Of a DNA stretch of 64,000 nucleotides, positions 22,233 through 33,525 are shown piece after piece. Source of the DNA: Balaenoptera acutorostrata (taxonomy: Eukaryota > Chordata > Mammalia > Artiodactyla > Balaenopteridae); the NCBI RefSeq assembly GCF_949987535.1, contig NC_080078.1, forward strand, positions 25,378,942-25,442,941, read 5' to 3'. The first letter of the stretch is position 1. The number at the start of each line of letters is the position of its first letter. The translations under genes and the position numbers were made by a program. The notes beneath the pieces were generated by a model, which had not been told where the DNA came from, did not search any database, and saw nothing but the letters and a program-made list of their open reading frames with translations.

Positions 22233-24635
22233 GACCACTGGTTTGGAATAACTGGCATGAATACTCAGACCAGTGGTCTGCGAGCTTTTTAGCAGAAACT
22301 TATTTTGTGCGTGACCTCTCTGTTGTTGTTGTTCTGGTGTCGTTGGTCCCCACCAGCATCCATGGTCACATCCTTTGGCCACAGCATCTCAACCTTCCTT
22401 TAATGAACCACTCCTCCCACATTGTCTTTGTGGGAATGTCAATCATGGTATTTCCACTCACACTTGGGCATACAGTAGATGCCTGGTCCAAGCCACGGAG
22501 AGGCCTTGCTATAATCTAATACCAGCGATGGGGAGTGGCAGGTAAACCTGAAGGGTTGGGATGAGGAGGGGTGGTAGAGATTAAATTGTTTCTTGCTGAG
22601 AGATGAGCACAAAAATATGCTGCCATAGTTTGATCATTTTTCATGCATCTTGAAGTCTCGTTTCTTTTAGCAGCTTTCAATATAATAGTCTCATCACTGG
22701 TGTCAGTATACAGTATTACCTTAATTTTTTCAATGCACCATCTTAAGAATGAGCCTACTTATGCAAAACTGTCACACTTCTAATCTAAACCAATCAGACT
22801 CTTGCTCCTGGCAATTGAACATAAATTCCAAAACCATCTTCCAACACAAAAACCTGAAACCCCTGGAGACCAACACTGGAGCCCTGAAAAGTGGGTCCAT
22901 TAGTTGCTATGACCTGGGTCCTGAAACTGCCCCAGGTACCAGCTTCCTGCAGCCTGCTTGTCCAGCTTCCCTTTTACTTCTTGGTGTCCCCTCACTTCTC
23001 TTTACCAAAATTCTTTTTTGCCCAAGTAAGTTGTCTGTTTCCATGTCTTAAAGCCTGACATAAGATTCTTCCAAAATAAGATATCTGAAACTCTGTGTTT
23101 AACACATTAAAAAAACAAAACAAAACAAAACAGTATATCTCTGGAAAAAGAGGGGAGTCGGGATCCAAGATCCAGGACACTTGGCACCCATAACACACAC
23201 TCCCCCTCTTCCAAGAACATCCCCAAAGAACTTCTGAAGAACTTTAGACTTCGGGCACAAGTAGAAGACCTTGGTCTATGATATCTGCTTGGGTTTTGGC
23301 TCACTTTGGCAAACAGTAAGAGATAGGGGCTGGGATTGATCTGGTCATTTTAAAAGTCAGTGGATAAAAATATTGCCTGCCTCTCTGAGAGTTTTAAGTA
23401 TAAACTCCTATATTGTATTATCCCCAGAGAACCCTCCAAAAGACCTAGGATATTCGTGTATAACACCCTCTCTCTGGCCCACCAGGTTGTAGTTCTCATT
23501 TCATCAGCAGAGGTGGAATCAGATCTTTGGCTTCCCTATTGTAACACACATCCTCCCAAGATATACAAAAGGCAATAACAGCAGCAGTTGCATCCAAACA
23601 CGTTAATTTCCACATAAATCGTGAAAGAACAGACATCAGCAGAGATGTAGCCGTTGAGGAGGCCTACGTAACAGAACCACCAGAAAGCTTTACCACACAG
23701 CACCAAACAGAAGTTGCTTCATGGAAGTTTCAAGGGAGAAAAGAAATACACATGAATCAGCTTTGTCTTAAAATAAGAGTTTTTCACCCTACAATGTCCT
23801 CTGCAGGATAGCTCGTTGGAAGTAAGTCACTGTCTTCAGAAAACAAGGCCCCTTCACCAAATTTAGGGCAATTTTGCCTCTAGAGATAGATGCTTCACTT
23901 TAGAGCATATGGAACTCCAGGAAACTTGAATCACACAAATTGAGAGCTAGACCATTCTATTCAGGAGACTGGAGGTTCAGACTTTTGGAGTGCTAGACAA
24001 GTCCATCCTCAGGCATTATTTTGACCGGAACAGTCCACTCAAAGTATGGGAAGGTCTTAGACATTCTGATTACTAAACCAGTGAATCAGGCAGTTGGGGT
24101 GTAGACCCTCTGAGGGCTAACTGGTTCATTCAGGGAAGGAGGACTCCAACGTCCATACAAGTCCATCTAGGGGACAGAATCTCAGAGCTAGAGAGCCAGA
24201 TAAGTCTATTTACAAGATGGGCCCATTCAACAGAGAAAGGAACAGGAAATCCCATGAAGGGAACTCAGATATTCTGAGGGCCACTTAGTCTTTTCAATGA
24301 ACAGGGGGCTCAGACCCACTGGAGAAGTTCAATCATGTTACAAAGACAAACATTTTCTGCAGAAAATTCCCATCTCAGTACATTAATCTATAAAGGGGCA
24401 TTAAGGCTGAATGGACTTATTAAACAATCCATCTCATGCTTACCCTTAGATGGGAAAACCATTCCTGACCCAGGGTGGAGACAAAAACAAAAGACAATCC
24501 TTCAGTAATATTGAGAGAAGAGGTGGAAATATGGGTACCCAGGAGTCTAAACTCTAGAGTCATTGATCCACCAACCCTGTCACCATGATACCACGGCTTC
24601 TTATAACTGTACCCTAGCCTCTGTCCATTTAATTC
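22233..24635. other. long unassigned stretch
   Basis: 2.4 kb with no recognised interspersed repeat. It holds an (AAAAC)n run at 23108-23132 and a 26-nt motif at 23312-23337 that recurs near 26.05 kb. Open frames are short and unrelated to known proteins. Confidence 0.45.
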
Positions 24636-24639
24636 TCAA

Positions 24640-24748
24640 ATAATCTGCACTCATGTCCTGAGATGCCCCTCACAGTTTCCTACAAACTGCCATTTTGCTT
24701 AGACTTGGTTTCTGTTACTTGCAGCCAAAGAACTTTAACAGACGCAAT
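24640..24748 (+). mobile_element. LTR-like 3' fragment
   Basis: 'ctgccattttgcttagac' and 'tttctgttacttgcagcca' resemble the 3' end of a mammal-wide LTR family. The same 'tttctgttacttgca' ending occurs in the LTR-like block near 54.07 kb. Confidence 0.4.
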
Positions 24749-24884
24749 GTCGAGGCCCTAGAAAAGCTGGTCTTCATGATCTCATCCTCCTTCCTGTTGC
24801 TGTAAAATGCCTACAACACGTGCTGCTCCATTTGAAGAAACAAAATTCCTCCAATTATGTTTTTGCTCCCAGACATCTGCATGG

Positions 24885-25075
24885 CATTTCACAGTCCACA
24901 AGTATTTCAGAGCTACACTAATTGGGGGTCCTTATACACTTGTGAGGTTAAAAATAAGGAGGATTGTATCACAGTTTTATAGATAAGAAACAGAAGGTCT
25001 GAGAGATTAATTAGCTCCCCCCCCAAGACCTCATCGCTCATATGTGGTGCAACCAGGTATGTCTGAGTTTATTCC
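24885..25075 (-). mobile_element. MIR SINE, reverse orientation
   Basis: 'cagttttatagataagaaac', 'agaaggtctgagagatta' and the C-run-interrupted 'caagacctcat' follow reversed MIR order. Confidence 0.7.
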
Positions 25076-25139
25076 TACAGTCATAACCATACCAATCTCT
25101 TACTTTGGTGCCCCAAAACTCTGATTTCCCCCCCAACAC

Positions 25140-25325
25140 TGTGTATCTAGGAATCCAAAAATTGGATTCTGGCCCATGGACCTGTTGTGTGAGCTTGAGT
25201 AAGTTACTTAACTGCTCTGAATCAGATTCTGCATTTGTGAAAAAGTCCCACAAGAGATTTTTGTGCAGCCTGAATAAAATTATATGCAAGAATGTGTATT
25301 GCACAACAAATTAATCCACAAATGG
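25140..25325 (+). mobile_element. MIR SINE
   Basis: 'cctgttgtgtgagcttgagt', 'aagttacttaactgctctga' and 'attctgcatttgtgaaaaag' give the MIR core. Confidence 0.75.
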
Positions 25326-26047
25326 AAGACCCTGAGGTCATTCATCCATCACCATCCTGAGATTGGACCAAGTGGACCGCGTTTTCATAAAGAGACACAA
25401 TCACTCCTGAAATGTCAACGCTTTGTGTTTTCCCTCCAAAGGTCAAAGTAAAAGGTGCTAATTTTCCTGATGTGCCTGAGATAAGTCTTAATCTAATTCT
25501 CCCACCCAGGTCTGCCCTGACCATGCTCCCAGGATCATCTTCCTCCCTGGGTAGGACTGAAACATCAACATTTGGAGTCAACAGGTTTGAGGTATGGGCA
25601 AATGTCACTATGAAAATGTTAACTAGGGAAGGAAATTAATTCACTGAATCACTGTCAGCCTATCTGCATGAAATTACCACACTTACCAATTCAAAAAAGA
25701 CCCCTAAGAGAATGGGACACAGGGTAGATAAGCTTTGACGGAGACAAGGTACAAGAACACTGTCTTACGCCATGTTCAGTACAGAGCAGACAGATAAAGT
25801 ATTAACATATGACAAAGGAAAGTTATAAAGAGTGATACAGAGACAGTATCAATGGAGTCAGGAATAGACAACTGTTAGTCATTGAAGTCCAAAATTTTAA
25901 ATAATGTAAAAAACTTGGAAATCCATATGGCATATACAGTAGGATTTAGAAGACCTTCCTTATTAAAATTAATTTCAAGGTATTATAAAAAAAAAAAAGA
26001 ACACTGTCTCAGTGTTTTTCTTACTGAGGGAGAATAGAATTCCACAC
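25326..26047. other. unassigned unique sequence
   Basis: No repeat was recognised. An 88-codon minus-strand frame (25342-25608) and a 75-codon plus frame overlap each other and neither resembles a protein. 'aaaggtcaaagtaaaagg' near 25438 resembles a nuclear-receptor DR1 site. Confidence 0.4.
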
Positions 26048-26097
26048 AACAGTAAGAGATAGGGGCTAGGATAGGGGCTGAGATAGGGGCTGGGATT
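26048..26097 (+). repeat. short tandem motif shared with 23.31 kb
   Basis: 'agataggggctgg'-like units occur three times. The first 20 nt, aacagtaagagataggggct, are identical to 23312-23331, and the last part 'gagataggggctgggatt' equals 23320-23337. Confidence 0.85.
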
Positions 26098-26194
26098 TTT
26101 TGCTCAGGAAGGCTGAGCAACCAGGAGGACCCAGAAGGGCATGTAGGGCATGAAAGAAGAGAAGTGGGGAATAAAGAAGGAAACAGGTTCCTGA

Positions 26195-26385
26195 TATGTG
26201 AAGGTGTACTGGGAAGAACACTGGACCATTGATCAGATACACTTGACTCGTAAATCCTGACAGTCATTAATTACCAGTGTGGTTATGGGTGGGTTTCTTA
26301 GTTTCTTATATTTAAAAAAAGGAGATAAAGATCTTGCCCCACCTGCATCCCAAGGCTTTTGTAGGGACCTAATGAGCTAATGGAA
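26195..26385 (+). mobile_element. MIR SINE
   Basis: 'attaccagtgtggttatggg', 'tgggtttcttagtttctta' and 'gacctaatgagctaatgg' match diverged MIR. Confidence 0.65.
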
Positions 26386-26394
26386 GAAGGAGTG

Positions 26395-26655
26395 TTTTGA
26401 AAGGAATCGTGATGGTTTGGATGTAGGATGCAGGGAGCAGGAGGTCACTGGATGACTTCCAGGTCTCTGGTTTGAGAAACCAGGTAGCTGAGGCAGGATA
26501 CAATGGAAGAAAAACACATTTGAGGAGAAAGCATTTGGTGTGGGTTGCACTGAGTTTCCTATGCTTATGAGATATCCAAGTGGAGATGTGCAGTAGGCCA
26601 TTGGATATACAGAACTACTGAGCCAGATGTTATCAGGATTTGGACCAAAAATCAG
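26395..26655 (-). mobile_element. L2 LINE internal fragment, reverse orientation
   Basis: 'ggtcactggatgacttccag', 'gagatatccaagtggagatg' and 'gtaggccattggatataca' follow reversed L2 sequence from within the reverse-transcriptase reading frame. It is far degraded. Confidence 0.8.
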
Positions 26656-27880
26656 ACATTTCATCCCCCCTCTCGGCTGGAGTTGCTCTGACTCTGATAG
26701 CTGGTCCCCCAGGTACTCCATTTATTATTACTAATCCTCCAGGGCCTGAGACCCCTCCATGAGATCCTCTCTCATTCCCTTCCACATAAATCAGCAGAAT
26801 AACCACGCTATGTCCCAGGTGATAAATGAAGCCCTTCCCCAAAGAGTTTGGCCCAAGCCCAAAGCGGCAGCTTTCCTGTCGATTTATTGTCTATTTAAAT
26901 CATTCTTTCCTCCTATGACAAAATGTTAATGACAAAATATAGGTGATCCTCCAAGAGAAGGAAAAGCTATATTTTTGCAACTGGAAATTAGAAATGTATT
27001 ATTAACAATGAACATTAATTATATATTTTAATGCTCACATGGGAGAGGTGAAGGGGGCATAATTCGCAGAGAGTCACAATGTTAGGGGGACCCTGGAACC
27101 TGGCATGATCATTTTATTAAGCACAGATCCTATTTCCTGCACCCATGAATATTTCATTTGGAATATTTACTCCATCCTATTACTCAGCCATTGCTTCTCA
27201 GCTAAGCCACAGTTTTAGACAAGTCTTTTCCCTTCACTGATCTTGTTTTTGAGAGAATGACACTTACCCAGAAATGATGTATACTTCTGAAGAAGAGTAT
27301 CCTGAAAACCAAATTAAAATTTACTTAGTGCCCAGGAAAATCTGTATCAGCAGTGGAGGCCCCACTACCACTTAAGGCTGGGAACTGCTCTATGAGAAAG
27401 GGTATGAGGTGTTTTCAGTGTTGCTGTCACTTACCCCAGAAGCCCTTCCCATAATCTCATTCCTGGGTCCTATATTCTCCCACGGTGCCCTGTCCTGACC
27501 CCATCAGAGCCCCCACTAAGGTGTCCTAATTGCCTGTCAATAAGACACATGGTCACCTACAAACGTGCCATATTCTGAATGGAAGGCCGAGCACAGATCT
27601 TGAGAAGCTGCACAGCTTGTCAGAACTGAACATTTTCACAAATATGCAGAAATGTAAACACAAACAACTAATACCCCTGCAAATATGGTAAACTTCATCA
27701 GGGCAGATGTGCTTGCCTTTTTTACGGTTGTATCCGTAGCACGCACATAAGTCCACTCCTTCTACTTTAATGTACTCTATTAAAGGAGATACCTCTCTTC
27801 CTTTTACTTACAGAATATAATATCATTCCATCCCCATAACCTCACAGCAAGAAACTTTTCATTACATACACTCTTAATAG
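26656..27880. other. unassigned sequence, partly conserved-looking
   Basis: No repeat was recognised in 1.2 kb. The block 26860-27180 is AT-rich and unique, with many TAAT cores ('tattaacaatgaacattaat'), and is a possible conserved non-coding element. No alignment was available. Confidence 0.35.
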
Positions 27881-27884
27881 AAGT

Positions 27885-28000
27885 AAACTGACCTTCAGAG
27901 AGGCTAAGAACCAAGCTCTCCAGGGCACATGCTGGTACATGCTAGATCTGGCTTTGAACTGAAAGCTGCTCCCAAAGCTTATGTGTTTAATCACTATATA
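27885..28000 (-). mobile_element. MIR SINE fragment, reverse orientation
   Basis: 'gaccttcagagaggctaag', 'ctagatctggctttgaactg' belong to reversed MIR. Confidence 0.55.
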
Positions 28001-28049
28001 TAACACTACTCAAATGTCTCCATCGGGGGTGAACTTGGGAAGGATCATG

Positions 28050-28285
28050 ATAATCCTAATACTAAACAACAGCAACAAGGACCATTTATTGATGGCACAT
28101 GAAGAGCTTAGCATACATTATCTCATTTAGCTCTCCCAACAATCTTTTAAAGTAGTATAGCTGTCTTCCCTATTTTATTGATGAGAAAAGTGAGGCTCAG
28201 TGAGATCAAACAACTTGCCTAAGCACACACAGTTTGTAAGGGTGGAATCAGAAATAGAGCTTACATCTTTCTGACTCCAAAGCAG
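28050..28285 (-). mobile_element. MIR SINE, reverse orientation, near full length
   Basis: 'catacattatctcatttagc', 'gaaaagtgaggctcagtgag' and 'aagggtggaatcagaaatag' cover most of MIR. Confidence 0.9.
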
Positions 28286-28320
28286 GGGACTTTTTGCCTT
28301 GGCATCAAAGTAGCAGTCTC

Positions 28321-29051
28321 TTTATTTAAATACCCAAGAGAAAAATTGCTGGATTCAATCCTTAATTTTTTTGAGGAAATCTCCATACTGTTTTCCACAG
28401 TGGCCGCACCAACTTACATTCCCACCAACAATGTATGAGGGGTCCCTTTTCTCCACATCCTCGCCAGCACTTGTTATTTCTTGTCTTTTTGATAATAGCC
28501 TTTCTAACAGGCATGAAGTGAACATTAATTTGAAAAGATATATACACCACTATGTTCATCAGAGCATTATTTACAATAGCCAAGATCTGGAAACAACCTA
28601 AGCGCCCGTCACAGATGAATGGATAAAGATGTGATATATGTATACAATGGAATACTCCTCAGCCATAAAAACAGATGCAATCCTGCCATTTGCAACAACT
28701 TGGATGGGTCTAGAGGGTATTATGCTTAGTGAAATAAGTCAGACAGAGAAAGACAAATACCTTATGATTTCACTCATATGTGGAATCTAACAAACAAACA
28801 AAATAAATGAACAAAACAAAACAAACAGAAACAAACACATCGACACAGAGAACAGAGTAGTGGTTACCAGAGGGGAAGGGGTGGGGAGGGTGAAACAAGT
28901 AAAGGGGGGGTCAACTGTATGTGACAGATGGAAACTAAATTTTAGGTGGTGAGCACACTACAGTGTATACGGAGTAGAAATATCACGTTGCTCACATGAA
29001 ACTTATATAATGTTATAAAACAATGTTACCTCAATCAATCAATCCATCAAT
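28321..29051 (+). mobile_element. L1 LINE with inverted 5' part (twin priming)
   Basis: 28321-28518 carries L1 ORF2 3'-coding sequence on the minus strand ('aagacaagaaataacaag' read in reverse). From 28520 on, L1 continues on the plus strand from almost the next consensus base ('aatttgaaaagatatataca') to the 3' UTR and a CAAT-type tail. An 8-bp repeat, gcagtctc, flanks the whole unit at 28313-28320 and 29052-29059. Only about 15-20 consensus bases are missing at the switch. Confidence 0.9.
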
Positions 29052-29059
29052 GCAGTCTC

Positions 29060-29580
29060 AAGGATTTATATTTATTGATTTTCTTACCAGTTGCCCAGGA
29101 GCAGCTAACTATCATGCACTGCCTGTCCTAAACTATCTCATTCCTGGTTGTGCCAGGCTGCAGACCCAAAAGGCACAGTCCTGGGTGCTAGTTCTCTGCC
29201 TCAGGGTCCCTCTGGGCCTTTGGGTCCAAAGAAGCCACTTCATCTCCAGCCCCAAAACTTCCCTGATTTGGAAATCCAGCTTTGTCTCGGTAAAGAACTC
29301 TATTGCAGAAACGTCTGTAAGAGATTTTGCCCTGGCTGTCTTAAGTGACAAGCTCTTTAATGAATGCTAACGGTCACCAGTGTGGCTTTTAAGTGCTGAG
29401 AATTTCTCATAAGTGTATGATTGAAACCCTAAACAAATGATGTTTACTTGTGTGTGCAAATCAAATTATGCAAGACTCCCTAATTAAAGTATGAAGTTAA
29501 AAAGACCGTTTAGATTTCATGAAGAATTTTTAATGACATGGGAACTTTATCATGCAAGCACGTGAAGAAAGAAAAGAGGA
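29060..29580. other. unassigned sequence, partly conserved-looking
   Basis: No repeat was recognised. 29330-29555 is AT-rich and unique ('ttgtgtgtgcaaatcaaatt', 'gactccctaattaaag') and is a possible conserved non-coding element by appearance. Confidence 0.3.
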
Positions 29581-29584
29581 GGTA

Positions 29585-29800
29585 TGAAACCATACACAGT
29601 GTACAATCATAATCTTGTAAGTTATCTAAAAGATGTGTGGGGGTGGAGAGCTTGAAGTAAATACACCAAAACGCTAACAATGGCTGCTGACAGGTGATAT
29701 TATGGAGAATTTTGATTTTCTTTTTTTATACTTTGTTGAATTCTCCAAATTCTCCTCAATGAAAATATTTGCCTTGGTCATCAGGGGAAATAAATATTTA
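29585..29800 (+). mobile_element. ancient L1 3' UTR fragment
   Basis: 'gctgctgacaggtgatatta', 'tttttatactttgttgaat' and 'ctcctcaatgaaaatatt' resemble the end of an L1MC/L1ME-age element. The subfamily is uncertain. Confidence 0.5.
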
Positions 29801-31320
29801 AGTAACTACAATCCATTAGGTTATAATATTAAATTTTACATGGAGGAGTCATATAGATTTGAAAGTGAACTTGAAAGGAGAATAAAGCTTTCAGATTTGG
29901 CTCCTGTGTCCATTCACCATTAGAGAACATTTTGTTTGTATATTTTCTCTGTGTTCCTTTCCTTCAGAGATAATGGAGTTTGAATACCTGTGTTAAGCAA
30001 ACATATCTGAAGGTCTGGGAGCCAATTAAAGAACTCCTCCTGACCCCAGGAGAGAGATGAAGAAGAGTGTCTTCTTTCTCTCTGTCTGATGCATGTTCTC
30101 AGTCTGGGCATAGTGGACAGCTCTCTGGAAAGAGGATAATATTGCAATCTCTCCTGATTCTGTTCCTGCACCACCATCCTGTTTGTCACAGGGCTAGTTA
30201 CTGTAGTTTGCTGGAGAGAGGAGGAGGTGTGAGAAGTTTGGTAACTTGAACTCATGGTATCTTCATGAAAGCCTTTCTTCAGAATCAAAACCCCCTCCCC
30301 TTCCTCCCACCCAGACATTCTGGATATGGGATGTGCTATGTGGCCAGGAAAATGTCCTGAGTTTCGGTGGGGTAGGGTGTCTTATTTTACCTTTCCCTAG
30401 AACTTTAGAAGCCATAACTTCAATGAAACATAAATAGGTGATTGTAACAAGGTCCATGTAATTTTCCACTGACATTTTTTTTTCTGAAAATGGCAACGAG
30501 GAAAGTGCACTTCTTTCAAGCCTATGATAAACTTTATGCCCATTTTCTGAGCAGTTCAGCTTTTGAGAGCTACTCTTAATTTTGTACTAATGAAAACTTG
30601 ATAAAAAAAAAAATCAGAAAGTTATGTCCTGAGGGCTGTCAGTCCATTTTCTAATGACCCAGGTTCCCTTCTTCAAGGCCAAATCCATAACGTTAATATG
30701 AAAATACATGTTCACAGTGGTCCTTTACCAATGCCTATTAAGCCAGGGATGAGGCAAAGCAGAAAAGACTGACAGTATATTTTCATTCAATCTCTCTTAA
30801 AATAATGATGCATGTGACTTCGTGCCATTACCTTTTAATGATCTTAGCCTAGTTAATAGCACAGTAATATTCCAAAAAGAGCAGGGAATTATTTCCACAT
30901 TTAATTTTCATTGCAAAAGTGAAAGGCGCTCTCTCTATTTTTTCCTGCCAGAGAAGCTGTCTGCTGCCTGTGACTGCATTAGCTCTGCTACATTACAGCT
31001 GAGCTAATGGATCAAAACCAAGTGATTAGTTTCCTACTCTCTTGAGTATTTCCAAGTACTGACTGACTGGTCCCAGAAACATGGACATGGGTTTTCAATG
31101 TCTAATGAAGTCTGCTTGATTTCCCATTAAGTCAGGGCCTTTTGACCTTCCAACACACTTGACTTGGGATTCATGATATGTGTTCCTTTGGGGGTCTGGG
31201 TTGCATGAAATAATTAGGAAAGAGGCCTTCTGGAGAGTATAATAGAGACCATGCATCTATTCTCAATTTTTCAGGCTTAGTCAAAGGCCCAGAAGATCCA
31301 AAGTGGGCTAATGCAAGGAT
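29801..31320. other. unassigned sequence, partly conserved-looking
   Basis: 1.5 kb without recognised repeats. A 132-codon minus-strand frame (29920-30318) is rich in serine and threonine and matches nothing I know. The block 30600-31080 is unique and AT-rich, with strings such as 'gcattagctctgctacatta' and 'gagctaatggatcaaaacc' typical of conserved non-coding DNA. Confidence 0.35.
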
Positions 31321-31324
31321 TTAC

Positions 31325-31430
31325 CTTTCATTCATTCATTCATTCATTCACCAGGTACTGTGTGCCAGGCACTATCCTGGGCCCTTGGCATACTGTACTG
31401 AACACCACAAAGATGGTTCTCTGTGTAAGA
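31325..31430 (-). mobile_element. L2 LINE 3' end, reverse orientation
   Basis: Five CATT units, then 'ctgtgtgccaggcactat' and 'gaacaccacaaagatgg' read as the reversed L2 terminus. Confidence 0.75.
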
Positions 31431-31624
31431 GCACATAGCAGCAATCTTTGGACAATGGCATTTCCTCAATAAAAGATGCTCTTGATTGTAACAAGTACAA
31501 TGGATTTAATGGGACCTGTTGTTTCACGGAGGGAGGTAGAAGAATAAAAAGCAACAAACCAACTTAAATACTGACATAGACTGTAAGATGCATTCCAAAT
31601 AATAGTAAATGTGGAAAAACTTAA

Positions 31625-32284
31625 AGTATACCTTTGAGCCACAACAAGATGCCACTATACACCCAACAGAATGGCTAAAGTTAAAAAAGACTGCCAACAC
31701 CACACATTGGTAAGGATGTAGAGCAACTTAACTCTCATACATCGCTGCTGGGAAGGTAAAATGGGTCCATCACTTTGTAAAAAGTTCTGACAGTTTCTTA
31801 TAAAATTAAACACACAACTACACTATGACCCAGCAGTTCTACTCCTATGTAGTTATCTAAGAGAAATGTCAGTAGCAACTCTATTCATAATAGTCCAAAC
31901 CTGGCACAGCTGTTTGTCAACAGAATCAATGAACAAACTGTAGTATCTTCATTCAATGGAGTACTGTTCAATAGCAAAGGAAACAAACTATTGACCCATG
32001 CAATACTAGAGATAAATATCACAGACATTACTCTAAGTGAAATAAGTCAAGCACAAAGGAGTAGGGATCATTTAATTCCATTTATATGAAACTAGAACAG
32101 GCAAAACTAAGCTATGGTGGGAAAAAATCAGAACAGTTATTGCTCCTGGATGAGAAGGGAGCGGGATTGATAGCAAAGAGATTCCAGGAAAATTTCTGGG
32201 ATGACAGTAATGTCCTATGTCTTGATAGGTACTTAGATCACACAGGTGTATTTATTTTTCAAAACTCATTTAATGCTACACTTA
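31625..32284 (+). mobile_element. old L1 LINE, left part
   Basis: 'ccacaacaagatgccactat', 'acacccaacagaatggc' and 'gacattactctaagtgaaat' are L1 ORF2-end and 3'-UTR sequence of L1ME age. It is interrupted by a SINE and resumes at 32662. Confidence 0.85.
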
Positions 32285-32293
32285 AGAATTGTG

Positions 32294-32652
32294 GGGCTTC
32301 CCTGGTGGCGCAGTGGTTAAGAATCTGCCTGCCAATGCAGGGGACACGGGTTCGAGCCCTGGTCCGGGAAGATCCCACATGCCGCGGAGCAACTAAGCCC
32401 GTACGCCACGACTACTGAGCCTGCGCTCTAGAGTCCACGAGCCACAACTGCTGAGCCTGCGTGCCACAACTACTGAAGCCCGTGCGCCCTAGAGCCCGTG
32501 CTCTGCAACAACAGAAGACACCGCAATGAGAAGCCCACACACAGCAACGAAGAGTAGCCCCCGCTCGCCGCAACTAGAGAAAGCCCGCGCAGCAACGAAG
32601 ACCCAATGCAGCCAAAAATAAATAAATAAATAAATATATTTTTTAAAAAAAG
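32294..32652 (+). mobile_element. CHR-1 type SINE nested in L1
   Basis: Begins 'ggcttccctggtggcgcag' with the A-box match tggcgcagtgg and a near B-box ggttcgagccc, and ends 'cagccaaaaataaataaat'. The 9-bp duplication agaattgtg flanks it at 32285-32293 and 32653-32661. It contains repeated 'cacaactactgaa' units typical of the family. Confidence 0.97.
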
Positions 32653-32661
32653 AGAATTGTG

Positions 32662-32945
32662 CATTCCATGGTATGTAAATTTTACAAGAAAAAAAGAACT
32701 GTAAACAAATATTGAACTCTAATTAATGATATGCATGCTGATGTCTGCAACCTACTTTGAAATGCATCAAAAATACAAGCTGGCTGGATGGATGTATAAT
32801 GGGATGATAGATGGATATATGATAAAGCAAGCAGAGTTAAATATAATTCTAGAAACTAGGTGATTGGTATATGGGTTTTCAACGTAAAATTCAACCTTTC
32901 AGTATGTTGAAATTATCATAAGAAAGCATTAGGAAAAGGTACCTT
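32662..32945 (+). mobile_element. old L1 LINE, right part
   Basis: 'aatgatatgcatgctgatgt', 'actttgaaatgcatcaaa' and 'atatgggttttcaacgtaaa' are the L1ME-type 3' UTR, colinear with the left part across the SINE. Confidence 0.85.
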
Positions 32946-33280
32946 TGAATCAAGTAACTCAGGTAGATGAAATGTGTCACCAGCATCCTTCCACCTTCCA
33001 ATTTAGGCCTTTTTAAAGTTTGTTTCCCACTTTGCCTCCCACTTAAAGAACCCATAACCCCCATGTTATGGCTCCTGAAAGCTCTAGGTCCTTCCCTGCA
33101 TCCTGTCCCATCAAATAAACCAAAAAATCAACACATGTGAGCTTGTTAAGGTTTTAAAATAGGTAAATGTATGTGCCTTCACACTGGGATATTTATATTT
33201 TAACCCAATAATTCATTTAACATTCATTAATGAAGTATCTTTTAAATGCCCCCATTGCCTCATTTATTTCTCATATTTAA
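32946..33280. other. unassigned unique sequence
   Basis: No repeat family or exon was recognised. Confidence 0.4.
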
Positions 33281-33284
33281 ATAT

Positions 33285-33525
33285 AGTAACTGCCATGTTT
33301 TGTGAAGCTTCTGTGTGCCAGCTACTATGCTAAGTGCTTTCATAAATTCTCATTATTATTGTAAACAACCTTGTGACTTAGAAGTCACTATCACTACTTT
33401 ACAGATGAGGAAACTAAGGTTCAAGCAGTTGTAGAAATTTTAAGGTTACACAGCCATTACATGGCAAAAACCAGCATTTGAAACCAGGTGCGTCTGATAT
33501 TGAAGCCCATGCATTTTAACAGGCA
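33285..33525 (-). mobile_element. MIR SINE, reverse orientation
   Basis: 'tgtgtgccagctactatgc', 'ttacagatgaggaaactaag' and 'tgaaaccaggtgcgtctg' cover most of MIR. Confidence 0.9.

Noticed and set aside
28362..28583. 73-codon frame with a Cys/His zinc-knuckle-like motif
   Set aside because: It spans the inversion joint of the twin-primed L1; the motif is the ORF2 C-terminus, not a separate zinc-finger gene.
29920..30318. 132-codon Ser/Thr-rich frame on the minus strand
   Set aside because: No recognised family, no promoter or poly(A) signal in place, and composition follows local base content.
32086..32418. 110-codon frame ending in a basic, Arg-rich stretch
   Set aside because: Chimera of an L1 3' UTR and the nested SINE; the Arg-rich end is translated tRNA-like sequence.
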